From Candidatus Roseilinea mizusawaensis (GTDB taxonomy: Bacteria; Chloroflexota; Anaerolineae; J036; Brachytrichaceae): 38,046 bases of DNA. Made by a program: the position numbers and the translations under genes. Under the pieces are notes generated by a model. That model was given only the letters and a program-made list of their open reading frames with translations, searched no databases and was not told the origin of the DNA. The stretch lies in assembly GCA_016841965.1 (NCBI GenBank), contig JAEANN010000050.1, forward strand, positions 1 to 38,046. Direction: 5' to 3'. This document shows, piece by piece, positions 15,863-24,737 of the stretch (positions are counted from its first letter, which is position 1; each line of letters opens with the position of its first letter).

Positions 15863-18754
15863 TCAGCGTCGCGCCATCGGCAGATAGAGGGGATAGCTTC
15901 CTATGACGGTCGCTCCCAGCGTGACCTCGTCCACCATGACGATGAGTCCGGGGGCGCCGGCGTCGTTTGCCTCGATGGTCAAGGTGACGGCCTGACCGGC
16001 CAGCGCGCCCGCGTCTTCCCACACATGTTGCCAAGCTGCGCCCAGGGTGGGGGTAAGCGCGACGGTGTGAGAGGCGCCCTCCAACCGGATGGAGACCAGG
16101 TCGCCCGGCTCGGCGTTGCTCGCTTTGAGCAACAGCGACAGCACGCCGCCGGCCGGCGCGCTGCTGATCACTTGCTGAAGGCTTCCCGTGCCGGTGATGG
16201 CGGCTCCGTGCAGGCCGCTGTGGGCTTGCGCGGTGTAGCCGGCGTTGCTGCTGAAAGCCCAGGCGCCGCCGACCTCGAAATGCGATCGGCTGATGACGTT
16301 GGTGGCCGGCGGCAGCACAATGGTGTCCTGCGTGCCCGTGCTGCGGGCATACAGCGTGGGCAGGCTGCCGAAGCCGGCCCGCGACACGCTCAAGTCGCTG
16401 GCGCCGGGCGCCGCCAGGTAGGCGCGGGCCAGTCCTTGCGGGTCGCTGTTCTGGGTGAGGCAGGCCCCGCTCGCACTGAGCTGGGCGTTAAACACCGGCT
16501 GCCCTCGGTTGTTGACCACCCAGCCGCTGATGACGTGGGCGCTGCCGATGGTGGTGGTGACCGGCGCGCTGAACGCGCCGAGGTTGCCGACTGCGTCCCT
16601 GGCCCGCGCGCGGAACGAGACGGTGGTGCAGGCGCTGCTGCCCAAGGCGTAGCTGCCGCCGGTGGTGCCGGCCGGCACGCTGCCCAGCCAGGTCGTCCAT
16701 GCGCCGGCGCCGATGCGCGCCTGCACGGTGTAGCTGAAGACGCCCGAACCCGCATCGGCGCCGCTCCAACCCACCGGCGCGCTGCCGCCCGGCACAGCAG
16801 CCGGCGCTTGCACCGTCACAGCCGGCGGTGTGGTGTCAATCAAAAACGGCCCGAAGTGCGCCGCGCCGCTCCAGTTGCCCCATTCGTCGCGGGCGCGAAC
16901 GTGCAGATACCAGGCGCCGTCGCTCAGGGCCGGGCTGGTCGCGCTGTTGGCGAAGGTGTCCACCAAAGTGTCCGGGACGGCCGATGGCGACTGCGACCAG
17001 CTCAGCGAGAAGCCGCGCAGGCGGGCGCAGCCGTAACCGGCCGCGCCGCTCCAAGTGGCGTTGACGGTGGTTTGATTGCTCCATACATTGGCCGCAGGGG
17101 TGGCGCTCACGGCGCTCGGCGGCGCGGGGGGCTGTTCGGTGTAGCAATAGTTGCCGGTGCGCCGGTTGTCGTGGCGGTACATCGGCCAGGGCGTGCGCGC
17201 AGGCAGCGCCGCGCCGGATTCCTGCCAGATGTACACGGCGGCCTGCCCATCGGTCCCATTGGTGCCGTTGACGCTGCCGGCGAAGATCGTCTCCAGCAGG
17301 CCGTCGTTGTCAATGTCGGTCACCAGAGGCGGAGAGTACAACGCCCCATCGGCCGGCCCTTGGGCGCGCGACACATCGGGGCTGTTGCCGCCGGAAGCTG
17401 TGATCAGTGAGATGCCCACCGAGCTGTGGCTGATGAACAACACTTCGAGCTGATTGTCGCCGTTTAGATCGGCGACCACGGGGGAATGGCGCCCATCCGC
17501 AGGCTGGCGATCCCAGTAGTTGGCGCTCAGCGGGGTCATGGGAAAGCCGGGCGCGTTGCTGCCGTTGCCGCGCCAGACATACAAGGTGGGACAGTTCGCC
17601 ACGCCATCTGCGCCGCACCCGATCACCACGTCCAAGCCGCCGCCGTCCAAATCGGCCAGCGCCGGCGACGCCATCATGTTGTTGGCGGTGGGGCGCGGCC
17701 AGCCGGGCAGCGGCGTGCCGTCGCGCTTCCAGGCAAACACGTTGTATCCGCCCGCGCCGGCGATCCCAGGCCGGCCGGTGCCTACCACCACGTCCAGATA
17801 GCCGTCGCCGTCCAGGTCGCCCAAGGCCGGCGACGAATCCACCCACTGCCCCACGTATTTCGGCCAGCCGGGGATCAGGCTGCTATCGCCGCGGATCGCC
17901 CACACCGGCGCCACGGTATAGTCCGCGCCGCCGCCACAGCCATCAATCGGCGAAGGGATGCACTTTGGGCTGGTGCCGCCGACTACGACGTCATGGATGC
18001 CGTCGCCGTCCAGGTCGCCGATGGCCGGCGAGGAAAGTCCGCCGCGCGCCAGCGGATCGAGGTAGGGCGGCCAGCGATACAGGGGCCAGCCGGCTACGAC
18101 GCTGCCATCGTGATGATAGGCATGAATGCGCCGGTCCTCGCCCTCCCAGACGATCTCCAGATCGCCGTCGCCGTCAATGTCGCCCAGCGCCGCGCTGGAG
18201 AAGATGCCATCCCAGTAGCCGTCGGGATTGCCAAATCCTGTTCCGCCGCCGACCTGATCAATCTGCGGCTGTGGCCAGTTGCCTTTGATGCTGAAGCTCC
18301 ATGGGCTGTTGTAGCCATAGACCAGCAGGCCGCCGTTCTTGTGATACTCCGGCAGGCCGCCGGCGGGCACGACGATCTCCAGCTTGCCGTCCAGGTCAAG
18401 GTCGGCGACGGCCACGGCGGAGGTGATCCTGGTGTCGCTGGTCGGGTTGGGTGGACCGGCAGCGTTGATGTCCAGCACCACGTTGCGCGACCACAGCACA
18501 GCCCACGCGCTGCCGTTCCAGCCAATGACAAACAGCCGGCCGTCGTCGGTGGGCACGACCAGCTCTTTGAAGCCGTCGCCGTTGAAATCGGCAGCGGCCG
18601 GGTTGGCGCGCATGATGCGCGACCCGCCCAGGTTGATGACGATCGGCGCGGTGGTTGACGCCGCTCGGCTGGTTGGCGCCGGCGTCCCGATTCCCAGAAT
18701 CAACAGCACTACGGCTACCAGGTTGTGACGGGCCATCAACCTCAATGTTGACAC
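15863..18754 (-). CDS. Secreted FG-GAP/VCBS-repeat protein, shorter paralogue
   Basis: This 963-residue protein has an N-terminal signal peptide with a hydrophobic core ending near RAASTTAP. Eight FG-GAP/VCBS calcium-loop repeats follow in the same order as in the gene downstream, for example GDIDGDGDLEIVWEGEDR, which is identical in both. It has only one Ig-like module, ending HFGPFLIDTTPP, then the same regulatory-like and jelly-roll-like regions. It ends PLYLPMARR. Sequence and layout show that the two genes arose by tandem duplication followed by module gain or loss. The 68-base gap between them has no clear terminator, so they may be cotranscribed. The function is probably extracellular adhesion or glycan binding, which is inferred. 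Confidence 0.88.
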   Translation of the reverse strand: MSTLRLMARHNLVAVVLLILGIGTPAPTSRAASTTAPIVINLGGSRIMRANPAAADFNGDGFKELVVPTDDGRLFVIGWNGSAWAVLWSRNVVLDINAAGPPNPTSDTRITSAVAVADLDLDGKLEIVVPAGGLPEYHKNGGLLVYGYNSPWSFSIKGNWPQPQIDQVGGGTGFGNPDGYWDGIFSSAALGDIDGDGDLEIVWEGEDRRIHAYHHDGSVVAGWPLYRWPPYLDPLARGGLSSPAIGDLDGDGIHDVVVGGTSPKCIPSPIDGCGGGADYTVAPVWAIRGDSSLIPGWPKYVGQWVDSSPALGDLDGDGYLDVVVGTGRPGIAGAGGYNVFAWKRDGTPLPGWPRPTANNMMASPALADLDGGGLDVVIGCGADGVANCPTLYVWRGNGSNAPGFPMTPLSANYWDRQPADGRHSPVVADLNGDNQLEVLFISHSSVGISLITASGGNSPDVSRAQGPADGALYSPPLVTDIDNDGLLETIFAGSVNGTNGTDGQAAVYIWQESGAALPARTPWPMYRHDNRRTGNYCYTEQPPAPPSAVSATPAANVWSNQTTVNATWSGAAGYGCARLRGFSLSWSQSPSAVPDTLVDTFANSATSPALSDGAWYLHVRARDEWGNWSGAAHFGPFLIDTTPPAVTVQAPAAVPGGSAPVGWSGADAGSGVFSYTVQARIGAGAWTTWLGSVPAGTTGGSYALGSSACTTVSFRARARDAVGNLGAFSAPVTTTIGSAHVISGWVVNNRGQPVFNAQLSASGACLTQNSDPQGLARAYLAAPGASDLSVSRAGFGSLPTLYARSTGTQDTIVLPPATNVISRSHFEVGGAWAFSSNAGYTAQAHSGLHGAAITGTGSLQQVISSAPAGGVLSLLLKASNAEPGDLVSIRLEGASHTVALTPTLGAAWQHVWEDAGALAGQAVTLTIEANDAGAPGLIVMVDEVTLGATVIGSYPLYLPMARR

Positions 18755-18811
18755 CTTGCTCTCCTCCGCTCAGCTCCTGATTTGATCTGTGATCGCAGCG
18801 CGAGAGAACGG

Positions 18812-20017
18812 CTATCTGGTTTGCACGCGCCCGATCAATTCAAGGTAATGATACGCCGCCCTGCTCCAAGTGCGCTCGACGCTATAGGCGCGCGCAGCCG
18901 CCGCCATGCCGGCGCGCCGGCCGGCATCGCCGGCCAAAGCGCGCATAGCGGCGGCCAACGCCTCGATCTCGCCGTCCCCCACGGGCGCCTTGATCGCGCA
19001 CGCAGCGGGTAACTCGCGGAAGGCGCCCACATCTGACACAATCATGGGCTTGCCCATGCCGAGCAGCTCACTCACCACCGCCGAAGTCTCGCCCGTGGTC
19101 GGGGAGCGCAGGGTGACGCCCACATCCACAGCGTGCATGGCCAGAGAGGTGTAGAGCGGCGTGCAATATCCTGCCTCGAAACGAATGCGCCGCTGCCGGC
19201 ATTCTGCCGGGTCGTCGGCCCAACGCCGAACCTCCGGCGGGGCCAGCGGGGTGACCTCGCCGACAATCAAGAGCCAACTGTCGGGCGCCTCACTGCGCAC
19301 AAAGGCTTCGATCACCCGCTCAACCCGCTTGGCTGCCGTCACATAGCCAAACACGCCGAAGATCACCGCATCTGCGGGCAGGCCGAGGACGCGCCGGCAT
19401 TCAGCTTGCAACCGCCCGCCGTCCTCGGCGTAAAGCGTTGTGCCAAAGGGCACGACTGCAACAGGGGCGCCCGGCACGAGGCTGCGAATGCGCTCGGCAA
19501 GGTAGGCGCTGTGAACAATCACGGCTTGGCAAGCGCGCGCGATGCGCCCTAAGAGCGGGTGAGCGTAACTGTCTGAGCCTGGCAGGCGCATGCGCCGCCA
19601 GGCGCGCCAGGCCGACATCCACCCTTCCTCGGCCCCAATCTCGCGCAGCAAGCGCCAGGGGGAGATGCCCTGATAGAGGTGATACAGCGAGCCGTCATGG
19701 AAGACGCCCACGCGCGGGCAAGGCGCATTCAACAGGGCGTCGGCCATGTAGGCATGGCCGGCCTGGTTGCCCAACTGGAACACCGCGACATCGAAGGGCT
19801 GCCGGGCGTGTTCGGCGAGGAACGCGCCGGCCGGCAGCACGCTGATCTCTGGGAAGGGCCGGCGCGCCCGCGCCGCTTCCCCATCGCGCACGAAGACCTG
19901 GATGCTGGCTGCGCCGCGCAGTGCGTCGAGCAAGGCTACGCTGTATTCGGCGATGCCGCTGCGTGCCGGCGGCCAGGGCGACCACCACGCGATGCGCAGA
20001 TGCTCGGCGTTATCCAT
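18812..20017 (-). CDS. GT-B glycosyltransferase (GT4 family)
   Basis: This protein of about 401 residues is counted from the ATG at 20017. The alternative GTG at 20026 has its GGAG only one base away, whereas for the ATG the spacing is 10. The N-terminal WWSPWPPARSGIAEYS is the typical acceptor-side loop of GT4 enzymes. The C-terminal half has VIFGVFGYVTAAKRVERVIEAF and GETSAVVSELLGMGKPMIVSDVGAFRE, with an E-x7-type donor motif reduced to a single clear glutamate. ATG and the upstream stop overlap as ATGGATAA, so it is coupled to the coiled-coil gene. Confidence 0.85.
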   Translation of the reverse strand: MDNAEHLRIAWWSPWPPARSGIAEYSVALLDALRGAASIQVFVRDGEAARARRPFPEISVLPAGAFLAEHARQPFDVAVFQLGNQAGHAYMADALLNAPCPRVGVFHDGSLYHLYQGISPWRLLREIGAEEGWMSAWRAWRRMRLPGSDSYAHPLLGRIARACQAVIVHSAYLAERIRSLVPGAPVAVVPFGTTLYAEDGGRLQAECRRVLGLPADAVIFGVFGYVTAAKRVERVIEAFVRSEAPDSWLLIVGEVTPLAPPEVRRWADDPAECRQRRIRFEAGYCTPLYTSLAMHAVDVGVTLRSPTTGETSAVVSELLGMGKPMIVSDVGAFRELPAACAIKAPVGDGEIEALAAAMRALAGDAGRRAGMAAAARAYSVERTWSRAAYHYLELIGRVQTR

Positions 20018-20435
20018 GGCGCTCACGCTCCAATTCTGCCATGCGGGCCTCCAACGCTTCGATGCGCGCCAGCAAATGCTGGTTGAGCTTGAGCGACTCG
20101 GCCAGGGCGCGGGCGGTTGCCTGGTTGACCTGGGTTTGCTGTGCGATCAAAACGCGTAGCGGCCAACGCGCGCTGATGGCAAACAGCGCCGTGCGCAGCG
20201 CGGCCACAGCCCGCCCAATCAACGGCAGCGAAGGTGCAAAGCGGTGCTCACGCAGCGCGCCGGCCTGAGTCGCCTCTTCCGTCAGCGCCTGGAGGTTGGA
20301 CAGCAAGGCCAGGCGCTCCAGCTCTTGCCGGGCCGAGGGGTCGCCGGCCAGTAGGCGCGCTTGCAGCTTTTGCAGATGGATAGCAGGAGAGGACGGCATA
20401 TCGCTGGGTGTGGAGCTGGAGACGAGTTCATTCAT
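20010..20435 (-). CDS. Coiled-coil protein of glycan loci, function unknown
   Basis: This 141-residue protein has no membrane segment or catalytic motif. The middle (about 66-100) is a hydrophobic/basic stretch LPLIGRAVAALRTALFAIS-RWPLRVLIAQQTQVN. The C-terminus is a coiled coil (LKLNQHLLARIEALEARMAELERER). The tail of the GT-B protein encoded at 27062-28807 has a similar layout (LLSPLLDALVFW-IWQQNQIN followed by coiled coil). Stand-alone and fused copies in one locus suggest a scaffold or partner module for glycosyltransferases. That is inference. It overlaps the next gene by eight bases. Confidence 0.65.
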   Translation of the reverse strand: MNELVSSSTPSDMPSSPAIHLQKLQARLLAGDPSARQELERLALLSNLQALTEEATQAGALREHRFAPSLPLIGRAVAALRTALFAISARWPLRVLIAQQTQVNQATARALAESLKLNQHLLARIEALEARMAELERERHG

Positions 20436-20734
20436 GGATGTGTTTCTCGCATGATAGCCCCTTGCTCAGATAATCTTTGTGCCTGCGCTGCGTAGCACCT
20501 ATGACAGTCCGCCAGTGTGCACAACAAATCAGTCCAGGCGCAACGGACGACGCAATGCAGCTTTGTGCCAGTTCTGCAAAGCTTGCCTACGATTTCCCGT
20601 CATCAATCGGTCAATTGAGTAAAGCGCTCTCGCAGAGAATGCTCCCGTGCTCTCTGGTCGCTTAGAGCGTCATGCTATGTATAATCGTCGGCTTGTACAT
20701 ACCTTGAACACCACTACATGGAGCAATCTGTATT
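20436..20734. other. Divergent intergenic region, A+T-richer than flanks
   Basis: These 299 bases separate the coiled-coil gene (minus) from the DUF4214-like methyltransferase (plus). No convincing gene is seen. It contains a good -10 hexamer at 20680-20685 and marks the left edge of a stretch with visibly lower G+C and almost no GCCGGC words. Confidence 0.5.
20680..20685 (+). promoter_or_regulatory. Candidate -10 box for the plus-strand block at 20735
   Basis: A consensus TATAAT lies 50 bases before the ATG at 20735, in a divergent intergenic region. The -35 region (TGGTCG about 19 bases upstream) is weak. GGAG occurs 11 bases before the ATG as a plausible ribosome-binding site. Confidence 0.4.
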
Positions 20735-21751
20735 ATGCTAACTCCGGTTCTGCGCGCCTTGTCCAGGTTACGGCTGCCGACGAAGACCTCGCAGGAAGCA
20801 ATTATTTGGGCATATCGTTTGATCCTGGGACGTGAGGCGACGCTGGCTGAAATTGAGGCGCATTCACAGTATACCGATCTTGCGACCCTACGCCGCACGT
20901 TCTTCGAAAGCAAGGAATTCCGCTTCCTACAGCGCCATGTATGCGGCCCCTCGATCACGGGCATGGAGCCGGCGCTTCAGATCGAGGATAAGGTGGATGA
21001 CGAGACGCTGCGCGCGCTTTTAGAGGCGGTGCAGATGTGCTGGGAGCAGTTTGGCAAGGAAGAACCGCACTGGTCGGTGCTCACCGCTGAACAGTTCAAG
21101 CAGAAGAATCTCAATAATCACAATTTGACTCAGTTCTACCAAAGCGGGCAAAAAGACGCAGAGTTGTTCCTCAACCTTGCTCGGCGCAACGGCTATTTAA
21201 CCAAGAGCTTAGATGAAAAGACCGTGTTGGAATATGGTTGTGGGGTGGGCCGCGTTACCCACGCACTGGCCCAGCGCTTCAAGCAAGTGTATGCCTATGA
21301 CATCTCTGCGCCGCATTTAGAGTCAGCACGTCAGTTCGTCACTTCGCTAGGGCTGCGCAACACTGAGTTTGTGCAGATCAAGCATCCGCTCGACGTCATG
21401 CACTTCCCCAAAGTGGATGCGCTATACACGCTCATCGTTCTCCAGCACAATCCGCCGCCGATCATTCGGGTGATTCTTAGTGGTCTGCTAGACGCGCTTG
21501 TGCCAGGCGGTCTTGCCTTTTTCCAGTTGCAAACCTACTCTGAGGGATATTCCTTCATAGCGCGCGACTATTTGCGCAGTGTCCAGAGACGCCGTGAGCC
21601 GCAGATCGAGATGCATGTGCTGCCGCAAGCGAGCGTGTTCGAAATTGTATCCGCTCACAATTGTCAGGTTCTAGAGGTGTTGGATGATCCCTACACAGGC
21701 TACAGAGCTGGAACGTTGTCCAACACCTTCCTAGTGCGGAAGCGCTCGTGA
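20735..21751 (+). CDS. Methyltransferase with an N-terminal DUF4214-like domain
   Basis: This 338-residue protein has two parts. Residues about 20-70 (AYRLILGREATLAEIEAH...LRRTFFESKEF) read as a DUF4214-like module, common in surface and glycan proteins. From about 155 a class I methyltransferase fold follows, with VLEYGCGVGRVTHAL as motif I, VYAYDISAPHLESA, VDALYTLIVLQH and GLLDALVPGGLAFFQLQ. It probably methylates a glycan, or a product of the next gene. Base composition is lower in G+C than the flanking operons, suggesting recent transfer. Confidence 0.8.
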   Translation: MLTPVLRALSRLRLPTKTSQEAIIWAYRLILGREATLAEIEAHSQYTDLATLRRTFFESKEFRFLQRHVCGPSITGMEPALQIEDKVDDETLRALLEAVQMCWEQFGKEEPHWSVLTAEQFKQKNLNNHNLTQFYQSGQKDAELFLNLARRNGYLTKSLDEKTVLEYGCGVGRVTHALAQRFKQVYAYDISAPHLESARQFVTSLGLRNTEFVQIKHPLDVMHFPKVDALYTLIVLQHNPPPIIRVILSGLLDALVPGGLAFFQLQTYSEGYSFIARDYLRSVQRRREPQIEMHVLPQASVFEIVSAHNCQVLEVLDDPYTGYRAGTLSNTFLVRKRS

Positions 21752-21906
21752 TCGGCTGTCCGCTGCAACCGGTGGCAGATCGAATTTGACTATGTGATTG
21801 CCCAGGCGAAATGCTCGGCGTGCGGCAGACGCAACATCGTCGTTAAGCAAGTCAGCGTCTTGTGTTTGCTGCCGCACGCTGTTAAGGCGCTGACCACGTT
21901 CAGCTC

Positions 21907-22161
21907 ATGGCGCTGCTGGGGTTCGCTCAGGGGAACGAGCAGCGGAATCAAGAATTTGCGCAGCAGTTCAAAGTGCTGGATAATAAGTCTACGCCTGGTC
22001 GCGCTCCGACTTCAGTTTTGGTGAATCAAGCCTACGCACAATCATACTTTTTGCCATTGTCCTGTTTTTTAGTCAGCATGATCTTTGCTGTCGCCGTCCA
22101 GATTGGGATGAGTGAGCTGATCACTAGGGCATTCGAGCGATATCACAGGAGGACTTCTTGA
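21907..22161 (+). CDS. Small possible membrane protein or gene remnant
   Basis: This 84-residue frame starts at an ATG and ends with a TGA that overlaps the TTG start of the next gene (TTGA). Translational coupling therefore argues that it may be translated. Residues about 48-70 (SYFLPLSCFLVSMIFAVAVQIG) form one plausible membrane helix. The N-terminal half is polar and resembles nothing recognisable. The sequence could be the last helix of a decayed transporter. The rest of the 406-base gap (21752-21906) shows no supportable gene. Confidence 0.35.
   Translation: MALLGFAQGNEQRNQEFAQQFKVLDNKSTPGRAPTSVLVNQAYAQSYFLPLSCFLVSMIFAVAVQIGMSELITRAFERYHRRTS
22147..22152 (+). promoter_or_regulatory. Strong ribosome-binding site deciding a TTG start
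   Basis: AGGAGG lies five bases before TTG at 22158-22160, which fixes the start of the long glycosyltransferase at this rare codon. Confidence 0.75.
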
Positions 22162-24734
22162 ACAGTAATCGCGCGATCTGCACTATTTTCGCCAAGAACT
22201 ATCTCCCGCAAGCGCGGATCCTTGCTGAGTCCTATCTTGCGCAGCATCCGTCCGAACGGGTTTTCGGCCTGCTTTGTGACAGATTAGAGGGATGCTACGA
22301 TCCGCAACGTGAGCAATTCGAGACAATATTCGTCGAAGACTTGCACATACCTCGGTTCACCGAGCTTACGATTAAGTATTCGATCATCGAACTCCTGACT
22401 GCGGTTAAACCTTTCTTTCTGCAATACCTGTTTGAAAAGTACGACCTCGCGAAGCTGTGTTACTTTGACCCAGATATTCTTTTCCTCTCATCCATCGAAT
22501 CAATCTGGCAAAAGCTCGACACATTTAACGTTGTCCTCACCCCCCACATGGTCGAGCCGCAGCGCCTGGAGCGCATGCCAAGCGAACGTACCATGCTGAG
22601 CGCCGGCGCCTATAACTTAGGCTTCATCGGTTTGCGGCGCAGCGCAGAGACGGATCGCTTGCTCGACTGGTGGGGCAAAAAGCTGCTTGATCACGGCTAT
22701 TCCGATCCGTCGCGCAACCTATTCGTTGACCAGCGATGGGTTGATCTCGTGCCGGGGATGTTCGACGGCGTCTGGATTCACCGCGATCCTGGGTGTAATG
22801 TCGCCTATTGGAATCTCTCCGAGCGCCCCATCATTCAGCGCGGCGACAAGTTCTACGTCAAAGATAGCACGCTGAAGTTCTTTCACTTCAGCGGCTACTC
22901 GCATCGCTCGCCCGACCGCATCTCTCGGCATGTGCCCCCTGAGCTGGACAAGTTGTCTCTAGAAGACCTCGGCGAGGGCGCGCGCTTGTTTGAAAGCTAT
23001 CATGCATTACTGTTGAAATACGGCGTGCGCGAGACAGAACGCTGGCCGTTTGCTTTTGACCACTTGCCCACCGGCCAGAAAATCCCTTCAGTAGCTCGAC
23101 GCCTATGGCGTCAAGCGTTTGAAAATGGCGAGCTGAGCGCCTCTGCTTCATTGGACGACTGTATTGCTTTTGCTACCCACGCCGCCGACAGCCATCAGCC
23201 CACCATCAACCGCTTGGCAGAATGGATCTATCTCAACCGTCCCGATGTGCGCCAGGCTTTCCCCGATATTCGCCATCGCCATCGGGTGCCGTTCATCACC
23301 TGGTACCTCAACACAGGCGTCAAAGAGCACCACATCCCTGACGTCCTCATCGGTCGCATGCGTGATGAGCTGACTCAGCGATTGGCGGCGGGCCAAATAC
23401 GTGCAATAGCCCTGAGACAGCGGATGGCAAAACTCGCCGGCCTGCCTTTGCGCGCGCGCCGCGCCATCGGAAGACTGCCGATCGTGCAACGTTTGTTCTT
23501 AAGCTTGCGCGCTGCATCTTGGGTCAAGCGCCTAAGCGCGATTCCTCAACTGTATCGCTTGCGCCGTTTCTTTTATCCTGAGTTGGCTGCACCGGCAACT
23601 CCTGCTCAAACAGCCCCTCCGCCAAAACGCTCCTTTTCAGCTCAACGCGGGCTAAATGTTCTAGGCTACCTGAGCGCTGAGACGGGGGTGGGAGAGCTAC
23701 CTCGAGCGATCATTCGGGCACTCAGGACTGTAGGCTATCCCATAGCTACGACTCATCTGGACAATATGGACGGCGCGCGACGAGGTGATCGCTCCGTTTT
23801 AGATCTGCCCTCAGGGACACCCTTCGCTGTAAACTTTATTGCTGTCAACGCTGATGCGTGGAAATTTACACGACAGTTGCTCGGACCCAGCGCGCTCGAA
23901 GCGCGAAGGAACGTCGCGTTCTGGGCATGGGAGTTATCTACTTTCCCACCTGAATGGATGGACCGATTTGTAGATCTCGATGAGATCTGGGTGCCATCAA
24001 CGTTCGTTCAGAGATCTGTAGGGCAGGTGTCGCCATTGCCTGTCGTGGTGATGGGAGAACCCATCGTATTGCGTGAGCCATCAAATCTATCGAGAGCGGA
24101 TTTTGGACTCCCAAATGACAGCTTCTTATTTCTGTTTGCTTTTGACATGCTTAGTATCCCAGAAAGAAAAAACCCGCTTGCTGCCATCGAGGCTTTTCGC
24201 CTCGCCTTCGGGCCTGATTTTAGAGATGTGCATTTAGTGTTAAAGGCAAATCACTTATACCTCTTTCCGGATTGGCAGAAGTGTCTACAAAACGCGATTA
24301 CTTCGGTCAATGGCACACTCATTGGGGAAACACTCGACCGAGAACATGTGAATGCCCTCTTTCAACTGACCGACGCCTACGTGTCGCTACACCGCAGCGA
24401 AGGATTTGGATTGACGGTAGCCGAAACAATGCGGATGGGCAAGCCGGTGATCGCCACGGATTACGGTGGCACACGCGACTTCCTCAACCAAAATAACGGT
24501 TATCCTGTGCGTTACCGTCTGGTCGAGCTGGAGCGGGACTATGGCCCGTATCGCGCCGGCAACGTTTGGGCCGATCCGGATGTGGAGCATGCCGCAGAAT
24601 TGATGCGCTGGGTGTTCGAGCATCCTGAGGATCGCACACGAAAAGGGCAACAGGCCGCACAGGATATCGAGCGGCTCTATGGAGCTACCGTGATGGCCGA
24701 TCGCATCATCCGTCGCCTGGAACGGTTTTATTAA
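22158..24734 (+). CDS. Bimodular glycosyltransferase: N-terminal GT-A (GT8-like) plus C-terminal GT-B (GT4)
   Basis: This 858-residue protein appears to join two transferases. The N-terminal part (about 1-290) begins ICTIFAKNYLPQARILAESY and has KLCYFDPDILF with a DPD metal-binding motif at 104-106. It also has LSAGAYNLGFIGLRR and HFSGYSHRSP, features of GT8-like enzymes. A linker of about 200 residues contains a basic helical stretch. From about 497 a GT-B domain starts (NVLGYLSAETGVGELPRAI). Its donor-site glutamates are at E748 and E756 in EGFGLTVAETMRMGKPVIATDYGG. It starts at TTG with AGGAGG five bases upstream. Two linkages may be made by one chain. The gene is among the most A+T-rich in the window. 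Confidence 0.85.
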   Translation: MNSNRAICTIFAKNYLPQARILAESYLAQHPSERVFGLLCDRLEGCYDPQREQFETIFVEDLHIPRFTELTIKYSIIELLTAVKPFFLQYLFEKYDLAKLCYFDPDILFLSSIESIWQKLDTFNVVLTPHMVEPQRLERMPSERTMLSAGAYNLGFIGLRRSAETDRLLDWWGKKLLDHGYSDPSRNLFVDQRWVDLVPGMFDGVWIHRDPGCNVAYWNLSERPIIQRGDKFYVKDSTLKFFHFSGYSHRSPDRISRHVPPELDKLSLEDLGEGARLFESYHALLLKYGVRETERWPFAFDHLPTGQKIPSVARRLWRQAFENGELSASASLDDCIAFATHAADSHQPTINRLAEWIYLNRPDVRQAFPDIRHRHRVPFITWYLNTGVKEHHIPDVLIGRMRDELTQRLAAGQIRAIALRQRMAKLAGLPLRARRAIGRLPIVQRLFLSLRAASWVKRLSAIPQLYRLRRFFYPELAAPATPAQTAPPPKRSFSAQRGLNVLGYLSAETGVGELPRAIIRALRTVGYPIATTHLDNMDGARRGDRSVLDLPSGTPFAVNFIAVNADAWKFTRQLLGPSALEARRNVAFWAWELSTFPPEWMDRFVDLDEIWVPSTFVQRSVGQVSPLPVVVMGEPIVLREPSNLSRADFGLPNDSFLFLFAFDMLSIPERKNPLAAIEAFRLAFGPDFRDVHLVLKANHLYLFPDWQKCLQNAITSVNGTLIGETLDREHVNALFQLTDAYVSLHRSEGFGLTVAETMRMGKPVIATDYGGTRDFLNQNNGYPVRYRLVELERDYGPYRAGNVWADPDVEHAAELMRWVFEHPEDRTRKGQQAAQDIERLYGATVMADRIIRRLERFY

Positions 24735-24737
24735 TCA

